This document shows, piece after piece, positions 6,025 to 10,669 of a stretch of 10,669 bases of DNA. Under the pieces are notes generated by a model that made no database searches, was not told the origin of the DNA, and saw only the letters and a program-made list of their open reading frames with translations. Origin of the DNA: Promethearchaeota archaeon (GTDB taxonomy: Archaea > Asgardarchaeota > Lokiarchaeia > Sigynarchaeales > MK-D1). The position numbers and the translations under genes were made by a program. Where the stretch lies: assembly GCA_016839385.1 (NCBI GenBank), contig JAEOUK010000605.1:1-10669 (forward strand). Direction: 5' to 3'. Numbering within the stretch: the stretch's first letter is position 1; each line of letters opens with the position of its first letter.

Positions 6025-6237
6025 CTTGATAATGGAGATAGTACCGCTAAGATTTCCTATATGTTTTAGGTAGATGTAGATAGTTCTTGCTTTGGCTAAA
6101 GCATTCAGATTCGTTCTAAAAAAGTTTAAAATTTTAGTTAGATAAACTGAATCAACATAAAACGACTAAACAGTCATATTTTATGATCCCTGAATCTGTA
6201 AACAGTTTTATGGATGTGTAAATATCCTTACAATTTA
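6025..6237. other. Intergenic region between the GH26 operon and tRNA-Ile
   Basis: This 213-nt AT-rich gap separates two divergent transcripts. For the leftward operon, TATA-like candidates are near 6051-6062 (AAAACATATAGG on minus) and 6115-6127. A small hairpin GCTTT-GGCT-AAAGC lies at 6090-6103. For the rightward tRNA a better-placed TATA element is at 6206-6213. No ORF or RNA other than these was recognised. Confidence 0.4.
6206..6213 (+). promoter_or_regulatory. TATA-like box for tRNA-Ile
   Basis: TTTTATGG is centred about 28 nt before the first base of the tRNA at 6238. That is the usual spacing for an archaeal tRNA gene transcribed with a very short 5' leader. Confidence 0.5.
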
Positions 6238-6365
6238 GGGGGTGTAGCTTAGCCTGGTTATAGCGCCGGTCTTATATGACGTTTTGTGGGTAATCTATGC
6301 TTGATAGAGCCCCAAAATACGCTAGGATAACCGGAGGTCCGAGGGTTCGAAGCCCTCCTCCCCCA
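6238..6365 (+). tRNA. tRNA-Ile (anticodon UAU) with a 52-nt intron
   Basis: Acceptor strand GGGGGTG (6238-6244) pairs with CTCCCCC (6358-6364), with one U-U mismatch at the sixth pair; A6365 is the discriminator and CCA is not encoded. The D arm is 6247-6264 with the GG pair in its loop. The anticodon stem is CCGGT/ACCGG (6266-6270 with 6330-6334), and the T arm GAGGG-TTCGAAG-CCCTC is 6341-6357. The mature loop is CTTATAA, giving anticodon TAT (6273-6275). The intron 6277-6328 is defined by a bulge-helix-bulge: central helix CTTA (6271-6274) with TAGG (6323-6326), bulges TAT (6275-6277) and ATA (6327-6329), cut after the second base of each. This places it after position 37. The tRNA would read AUA directly; most archaea instead use tRNA-Ile(CAU) carrying agmatidine. 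The variable loop is six bases. Confidence 0.92.
6277..6328 (+). other. tRNA intron with internal hairpin
   Basis: This is the intron of tRNA-Ile(UAU), excised by the archaeal splicing endonuclease at the bulge-helix-bulge. Inside it, about 6280-6290 pairs with 6310-6321 (TTTTG with CAAAA and a GGG/CCC segment, with small bulges). This makes a stable stem closed by a loop of roughly 19 nt (6291-6309). No ORF is present. Confidence 0.85.
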
Positions 6366-6366
6366 C

Positions 6367-6372
6367 TTTTTT
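6367..6372 (+). terminator. U-run terminator after tRNA-Ile
   Basis: A run of six T follows the tRNA 3' end by one base, in AT-rich sequence. Archaeal RNA polymerase terminates at such runs without needing a hairpin. The contrast with tRNA-Sec, which has no T-run, is visible. Confidence 0.5.
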
Positions 6373-6388
6373 ATTTATTCGGTTTTAA

Positions 6389-6449
6389 TATGTACACATA
6401 TATGATAAAAATAATCGTATTTCACATAAATTATCGTCACATGTACATA
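6389..6449. repeat. Inverted repeat TATGTACA / TGTACATA in intergenic region
   Basis: TATGTACA (6389-6396) and its exact reverse complement TGTACATA (6442-6449) flank a 45-nt AT-rich spacer, and each contains the self-complementary core TGTACA. Between them are two partial direct repeats (AATCGT near 6413 and TATCGT near 6432). The pair could be a two-site operator for the URO-D-like gene starting at 6563, or chance in AT-rich DNA. Nothing coding was recognised in the gap 6373-6562. Confidence 0.35.
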
Positions 6450-6512
6450 ATTCAAACTTAACTAAAAATTAAGATTTCTTGCACTGCGAAAAGCCTAAAA
6501 ATTATGCGTAGT

Positions 6513-6524
6513 TGACAAATGTCA
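6513..6524. promoter_or_regulatory. Possible operator palindrome TGACA-AA-TGTCA
   Basis: A perfect 5-bp inverted repeat with a 2-bp spacer lies about 40 nt before the start of the URO-D-like gene, between likely promoter sequence and its ribosome-binding site. The size suits a dimeric helix-turn-helix regulator, but the assignment rests on symmetry and position only. Confidence 0.25.
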
Positions 6525-6562
6525 GATAATCACTCAGCAAAAACATTTTAAAGGAATTCCAA

Positions 6563-7681
6563 ATGAAAGCTTATGAACGGTATTGCGCTGTATTCGACGA
6601 TAACAGTAGAAAGTTATTAGATAGGGTTCCATCTTTTGTTCAATATGTCAGAAATGATTTCATCCAGCAACATCGAAATGAATTAAAAACTGATTTTGAA
6701 GGAAAACAAAAAATTTCAAAATTCTGGCCCCCAATCCTCTGGTCAACAAGAATGAGTAGCCCTATTGAATTAGGATTTGATTCTTACTTTGCGGTCTCGA
6801 TTCCTAGTGCAATTATTAAACCCATTCGCATTAAAACAGAAACCGGTAAAAAAATATTCATAAACGCTTCAGGTCAAAGTAAAAGTGTCTCTGGGTATTA
6901 TAACGAAGGTCATATTCAATCATTGGATATCTTGGAAAGATTACAGGATAATTTGATTATTCGGGAAGGAATACGGGGAAACATGTTTTTGTATAAGCAA
7001 TATCAGCGAATATCAGATATATGTTACCCTATTTTACAAGTGCCAGGCGTATTCGACCGGGTATGGCAAGCAATGGGGATGAAAAAATTCTCGTATCATT
7101 TTCGTAAAAAAACCAAACTATACACCGAACTTATAAAATTCTATGCAGTAATTATGAAACATAACGTCAAAGGAATGATAAATACAATCCAATTTCTTGG
7201 AAAGGAATGTAAACTTAAGGTAATCAATATTTTAGATGATTTAGCTTTCAAAGATAGACCGATGATTTCCCCCCAACGTTTAAGAGAAGATTTTTTTCCT
7301 TGTTATAAGGAAGTCACAACGATGATTAAAGATGCCGGATTAATTCCGCAAATGCATAGTGATGGAGATATGACGACATTGATTCCAATGCTTCAAGAAG
7401 CGGGATTTTTAGGTTTGCAAGGGTGGGAAGGATTAGCAGATCCATATGTGGTCAATGAACAATTTCCTGATTTTGTTGTAATTGGATTCGGAGATATTAG
7501 CGATATTCTTCCTTTTGGATCAACTGATAACGTAGAAAAACATGTAAAAAATCTCATGGATGCTTTAAAAGAAAATCGACATTTCATTATTGGTCCCAGT
7601 TCAGTTCTATACAAAGGCATTCCTCTGAAAAATGTAACCACGTTTATTCAAGCAGTGCATAAATACGGAAAATATAATTAA
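6563..7681 (+). CDS. Uroporphyrinogen decarboxylase (URO-D) superfamily protein, methyltransferase-like
   Basis: A 372-residue protein of URO-D family length (about 340-370). The C-terminal half carries the recognisable signature: LDDLAFKDRPMISPQRLREDFFP (starting near residue 224), KDAGLIPQMHSDGDMTTLIPML (starting near 256), GLQGWEGLADP (284-294) and FGDISDILPFGS (309-320). In MtaA/MtbA/CmuA-type corrinoid methyltransferases the equivalent region holds His-x-Cys zinc ligands that activate coenzyme M or another thiol. Here it reads HSDGD (265-269), so the Cys is replaced by Asp267. The protein is therefore neither a clear haem-pathway decarboxylase (it lacks the usual N-terminal RQAGR-type motif) nor a standard CoM methylase. 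The start is the ATG preceded by AAGGA at 7-nt spacing. No corrinoid protein or methyltransferase partner is adjacent. The reaction is unknown. Confidence 0.85.
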   Translation: MKAYERYCAVFDDNSRKLLDRVPSFVQYVRNDFIQQHRNELKTDFEGKQKISKFWPPILWSTRMSSPIELGFDSYFAVSIPSAIIKPIRIKTETGKKIFINASGQSKSVSGYYNEGHIQSLDILERLQDNLIIREGIRGNMFLYKQYQRISDICYPILQVPGVFDRVWQAMGMKKFSYHFRKKTKLYTELIKFYAVIMKHNVKGMINTIQFLGKECKLKVINILDDLAFKDRPMISPQRLREDFFPCYKEVTTMIKDAGLIPQMHSDGDMTTLIPMLQEAGFLGLQGWEGLADPYVVNEQFPDFVVIGFGDISDILPFGSTDNVEKHVKNLMDALKENRHFIIGPSSVLYKGIPLKNVTTFIQAVHKYGKYN

Positions 7682-7707
7682 TGGTTTGGAAAAGGAATTT
7701 AATACCA

Positions 7708-8538
7708 TCACACTAACTGAATGTACTTAGATGATAGCTCACTCTCTTTTTGAGCAAAAAATCGAGCAATACTCTCACTAATTTCTTCTCCTTGAACATC
7801 TAACAACATGGTGTGTCCGGATTTGTTATACCATTCAATAATAACTTCTCCCGAAACACTCGATTCTATCCATTTTGCAACTTTAGGAGTAATGTCTTTA
7901 TCTAATATTGAATGACATTCCAGAACTGGACATTTAATTTTATGAAGATTAGCGCGAGCGATCTTAGCTAACTTATTGAGTTCCCTTACAGATCTGGTGT
8001 TATTGAAATCATAACATTCGTGATAGAAAGGTGTATCATCTTTCTTTTTCACGTTCAAGTCCAACCATCCAAGCAAATATGCAGCAAATTCACCTATGAA
8101 AGGAAGTTTTATCGCTGGTGCCGTTAATGCACACGCATCAACAAGTCCTTCTTCTGCAATTGCTACTGCAACTCCACCTCCCATGGATTGTCCATAAATA
8201 AAGACATTATTGTAGAGTTCACGTGCTCGCTCAATTTCTGATCTAACACATTGAAGCAATTCAGTGTATTTCATCTGTCCCAATGATTTTTTCGCTTTAT
8301 GAGGATTTTTCCACCCATGTGCAGGGAATAGGATCGATGCTGAATCTATCCCTTTCTTGAATACTGTTTTCACTACGGGTTGAACTTCTCGAGGTGTAGC
8401 AGTATACCCATGTAAACATAATACAATCGTCATACTTTTAGGTTGAGTATGCTTTTTCCATGAGGGTGCAGCAAATTCCATTAAATTATTTTTTACATCA
8501 TCATCAATTTCCTCAAATGCTGAGTAGAATGGTAACAT
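7708..8538 (-). CDS. Alpha/beta-hydrolase, carboxylesterase / monoacylglycerol-lipase-like
   Basis: A 276-residue cytoplasmic alpha/beta hydrolase without a signal peptide. LCLHGYTATPREV (from residue 40) supplies the oxyanion-hole HG. GQSMGGG contains nucleophile Ser118, HSILDKD offers the acid at Asp213 (or Asp215), and SGHTMLLD gives the catalytic His242. The order and spacing match small carboxylesterases such as Est30 and bacterial monoacylglycerol lipases, which hydrolyse short-to-medium-chain esters. A lid-like insert lies at about 145-195 (IGEFAAYLLGWLDL). A GGTGA motif about 11 nt before the ATG and a TATA-like stretch near 8555-8575 support independent expression. It converges with the URO-D-like gene, 26 nt apart. 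Confidence 0.9.
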   Translation of the reverse strand: MLPFYSAFEEIDDDVKNNLMEFAAPSWKKHTQPKSMTIVLCLHGYTATPREVQPVVKTVFKKGIDSASILFPAHGWKNPHKAKKSLGQMKYTELLQCVRSEIERARELYNNVFIYGQSMGGGVAVAIAEEGLVDACALTAPAIKLPFIGEFAAYLLGWLDLNVKKKDDTPFYHECYDFNNTRSVRELNKLAKIARANLHKIKCPVLECHSILDKDITPKVAKWIESSVSGEVIIEWYNKSGHTMLLDVQGEEISESIARFFAQKESELSSKYIQLV

Positions 8539-8601
8539 GTTTTATGGTCACCGTGTGTCTTTATTATAATTTATACTCTTAACTGAATTATCAGAAAATT
8601 A

Positions 8602-9405
8602 TTATTCAATACCTTTTATTTTAGATTCTGGGCGAGGAGGAATCCGCTCATATTTAACCACAGGAAATCCAACTTCTAATACACCCCAGCTTTTCCCACG
8701 AACTCCCGCCATTTTCATTATATCTTTATGTTGTTCAAACATCCCAGATGTATATCCATTCCAGCATGTTCCAAGACCTAAGGAATGGGCTGCTATTCTT
8801 CCGTATGTGATAGCGATCCCAATATTATAATGACTAATAGAGTTTGCACCAGAACAATACACGATGATTAGAGCCGGAGCATCATGATAGAGGGGTACAT
8901 CATAACGTTCTTCTGCAATTTTTTGACGCTCCATAAACACAGGATCATCCAAAACTAATTTCATCCGTTCTTTTGTAATAGATTCCCCCAGTGATTTTAT
9001 CAATTGGGGATCGGTGATCACTTGATATTTTTGATCTCTGACATTAGAGCCTGTAGGAGCAATCTGCATCGCACGTATGATTTTATGAATCAGTTCTATT
9101 GGTACTTTCTCTTTCTTGTATTGTCGTGTGCTACGGATTGAATTCATGAAATTAAAGATTCTTTCGAATTCAATATAATCTGAAGGAGTTTTGAGTCCGT
9201 CATATGAATAAGGTTCACTTCCCATATTTTCATGGAGAATGGCATCCTCTGGGCAAACTGCAATACAATGACCACAAAGAATACATGTTCGCCATTTATC
9301 ATCAAAAACTATCTTATCTCCTTCATCCCAAAACTTGCCTGTGCATTGCATTAAACATTTTTTACAATTAATGCATTTGTTATAATCAATTCCTAAAATT
9401 GGCAT
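8602..9405 (-). CDS. Ferredoxin-nitroreductase fusion protein
   Basis: A 267-residue oxidoreductase. Residues 1-60 are a 2[4Fe-4S] ferredoxin with two four-Cys sets: Cys11, 14, 17, 21 (CINCKKCLMQC) and Cys41, 44, 47, 51 (CILCGHCIAVCP). Residues 85-255 are a nitroreductase-fold FMN domain: SIRSTRQYKKEKV (phosphate-contacting Arg91/Arg94), APTGSN (116-121), a helix with HYNIGIAITYGRIAAHSLGL (from 192), and GVLEVGFP (241-248). The family moves electrons from ferredoxin-type donors through FMN to an unidentified acceptor and is common in anaerobes. The ATG at 9405 lacks a Shine-Dalgarno sequence, but a TATA-like element about 26 nt upstream suggests a leaderless transcript. It is transcribed in the same direction as the tocopherol-cyclase-like gene, 41 nt away. 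Confidence 0.94.
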   Translation of the reverse strand: MPILGIDYNKCINCKKCLMQCTGKFWDEGDKIVFDDKWRTCILCGHCIAVCPEDAILHENMGSEPYSYDGLKTPSDYIEFERIFNFMNSIRSTRQYKKEKVPIELIHKIIRAMQIAPTGSNVRDQKYQVITDPQLIKSLGESITKERMKLVLDDPVFMERQKIAEERYDVPLYHDAPALIIVYCSGANSISHYNIGIAITYGRIAAHSLGLGTCWNGYTSGMFEQHKDIMKMAGVRGKSWGVLEVGFPVVKYERIPPRPESKIKGIE

Positions 9406-9426
9406 ATTTCTTTTTTTTCATGAAAA

Positions 9427-9436
9427 CCATAAAAAG
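9427..9436 (-). promoter_or_regulatory. TATA-like box for the ferredoxin-nitroreductase gene
   Basis: On the minus strand this reads CTTTTTATGG, centred about 26 nt before the ATG at 9405. Together with the missing Shine-Dalgarno motif, this fits a leaderless archaeal mRNA starting at or near that ATG. Confidence 0.45.
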
Positions 9437-9446
9437 TTTTATTCAT

Positions 9447-10448
9447 TTAAAAGAAATCCTCATTTACACCCATAATTTCCAAGCCAGTGTTGAACCCTGT
9501 ATCTTTAAATACCAATTCTTTCCTTTTGCGTACTTTTTTATAACGAGTTAATTCGATTGTCGATGAAATACTTTCCATACATTTGGCACTCATTTCTCCA
9601 AGATCAGGAGTCATCATGGTTGCAGTATAGGTGGAACCAGTCCCATCGATACTTTTTGTGGCAAAAATCTCCAAAATATCATTCTTCATATGGATTTCGA
9701 AACGTACATGCTGTGCTGTTATCTCTAAGTGTCGAATTTTAGCGCTTGTATAGGTTCCAAAACGGATAATTTCCCCTTTATCCCATAATACTCCCAGAAA
9801 TCCCGTGAATTTTATACCAAGATAACGTATTTTTGCTAGTGAAAACATAAAAGACCGATTCGTTTCTTTAAAATGATTACTTTGCATCCAAATCCATTTA
9901 GAGGGAAAAGATGTACCCCAATCTTTTTCAATATAGCCTTTTCCACCAGTAAAATCAATATGATCTCCATTAATTTCGAAGAATCCTGTAACATCATGGT
10001 TCATTGAGCAAACTCCATGTTTCGTCTCCATCAAGGGAAACCACGAAAAAAAAGCCATTACACCAGGATTTAACACGGTTCTTCGTAGTTTAATAAGATT
10101 TGAGAACTTTAAATCAGCGTGGATTTCAACTTCATCCTTAATATCTAGATGAATGTGGTTTTCTGAAAAAGTGTTAGGTCCAATTGTAACAAAAAAATTA
10201 TCATTTGCAGCTCGAAATTGTGTTACTGGAAATCGTATATAATAATACTTGGCAGTTTTTCCATTTAATATTTGGATAAATGCGTGGGATGATTGGTTTT
10301 TTTTGTTCAATGCAATACCCGGAATGATTGCATAAATATTTTCGGAATGTGGATCAATGATTTTGAAATACCAACCCTCAAAATAGAATCGTTTTCGTAA
10401 GTTTCCTTGAAACCACTCTGGGTGTAATTTCCGCGCAAAGTATCTCAT
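9447..10448 (-). CDS. Tocopherol-cyclase-like family protein
   Basis: A protein of 333 residues from the ATG at 10448. It carries the two signatures of the tocopherol-cyclase-like family: HPEWFQGN...YFEGWYFKI near the N-terminus, and GYIEKDWGTSFPSKWIWMQ in the middle. Most of the rest alternates as beta strands, consistent with a beta-barrel, lipocalin-like architecture. In plants and cyanobacteria the founding member (VTE1) closes the chromanol ring of tocopherol. In prokaryotes without tocopherol the homologues have no established substrate, though a prenyl-chain or quinone-like hydrophobic ligand would fit. No signal peptide or membrane span is visible. An in-frame TTG at 10481 would add 11 residues and lies about 25 nt after a TATA-like AAACC-flanked box (about 10501-10510), so the start is not settled. 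Confidence 0.85.
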   Translation of the reverse strand: MRYFARKLHPEWFQGNLRKRFYFEGWYFKIIDPHSENIYAIIPGIALNKKNQSSHAFIQILNGKTAKYYYIRFPVTQFRAANDNFFVTIGPNTFSENHIHLDIKDEVEIHADLKFSNLIKLRRTVLNPGVMAFFSWFPLMETKHGVCSMNHDVTGFFEINGDHIDFTGGKGYIEKDWGTSFPSKWIWMQSNHFKETNRSFMFSLAKIRYLGIKFTGFLGVLWDKGEIIRFGTYTSAKIRHLEITAQHVRFEIHMKNDILEIFATKSIDGTGSTYTATMMTPDLGEMSAKCMESISSTIELTRYKKVRKRKELVFKDTGFNTGLEIMGVNEDFF

Positions 10449-10538
10449 ATATTTTTTATTAATTTCGCGTATTAATACCAACTCATTGTATCCAAGAAGT
10501 GGTTTAAAATAAAGAAAGAAAAAATGAGAATATTACCT

Positions 10539-10664
10539 TTAGTAAGGCACAATCCCCATAAGACTCAACACAAATGCGGTTGTAAACATCCCTGTTATAA
10601 GAAATACTTCAAAGAACAAGATAACGGAGTAATTTTTAGGAGTAATTTGATCCTTCTTGTCCAT
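10539..10664 (-). CDS. Small single-span membrane protein, 41 aa
   Basis: A short frame from the ATG at 10664 to the TAA at 10539-10541. The first 11 residues are polar and basic (MDKKDQITPKN), then residues 13-38 are continuously hydrophobic (SVILFFEVFLIT, MFTTAFVLSLMGIV), ending PY. This reads as a cytoplasmic N-terminus followed by one membrane span. It lies on the same strand as the tocopherol-cyclase-like gene and about 90 nt upstream of its ATG. No family was recognised. The frame stays open to the window edge, so the true start could lie outside. The hydrophobic composition and position make it more than a chance frame, but a gene this short cannot be proved here. Confidence 0.5.
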   Translation of the reverse strand: MDKKDQITPKNYSVILFFEVFLITGMFTTAFVLSLMGIVPY

Positions 10665-10669
10665 TTTTC

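Overview
The window looks like AT-rich archaeal chromosome, most plausibly from an Asgard archaeon of the Lokiarchaeia type or a close relative. This placement is inference. It rests on a tRNA-Sec with a 9+4 architecture very like the eukaryotic one, a tRNA-Ile(UAU) whose intron sits after position 37 in a bulge-helix-bulge fold, and TATA-like boxes about 25-27 nt before several starts. It also rests on a gene mix of cold-shock domain proteins, a stand-alone E2-type acyltransferase, a URO-D-family protein and a ferredoxin-nitroreductase. No ribosomal or marker gene is present to fix the taxonomy. No phage, IS element or CRISPR array is visible.

Layout. Positions 1-456 (minus) carry two tandem cold-shock domain genes, the first cut by the window edge. 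An AT-rich leader/promoter region with a small hairpin follows. Positions 748-1926 (minus) encode a gamma-carbonic-anhydrase-like hexapeptide protein and a KdsD/GutQ-like SIS isomerase. At 2038-2128 (plus) lies tRNA-Sec(UCA), followed on the same strand by a lipoyl-domain-less E2-like acyltransferase and a class I glutamine amidotransferase. At 3760-6024 (minus) is a tight three-gene operon: two coiled-coil proteins, then a membrane-anchored GH26 (mannanase-type) glycoside hydrolase. At 6238-6365 (plus) is the intron-containing tRNA-Ile(UAU), then an intergenic stretch with palindromes and a URO-D/corrinoid-methyltransferase-like gene. From 7708 to the end (minus) are an alpha/beta hydrolase, a 2[4Fe-4S] ferredoxin-nitroreductase fusion, a tocopherol-cyclase-like protein and a 41-residue single-span membrane protein.

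How the parts fit. Most genes are small independent units; the clear operon is coiled-coil / coiled-coil / GH26. Initiation is mixed: some genes look leaderless with a TATA-like box about 26 nt upstream (GATase, ferredoxin-nitroreductase), while others have good Shine-Dalgarno sites (second coiled-coil gene, URO-D-like gene). The most notable content is the pair of tRNAs, both resembling the eukaryotic solution to decoding UGA-Sec and AUA-Ile. An in-frame TGA joins the E2-like and GATase frames just downstream of tRNA-Sec; it is most likely a normal stop but worth excluding as a recoding site.
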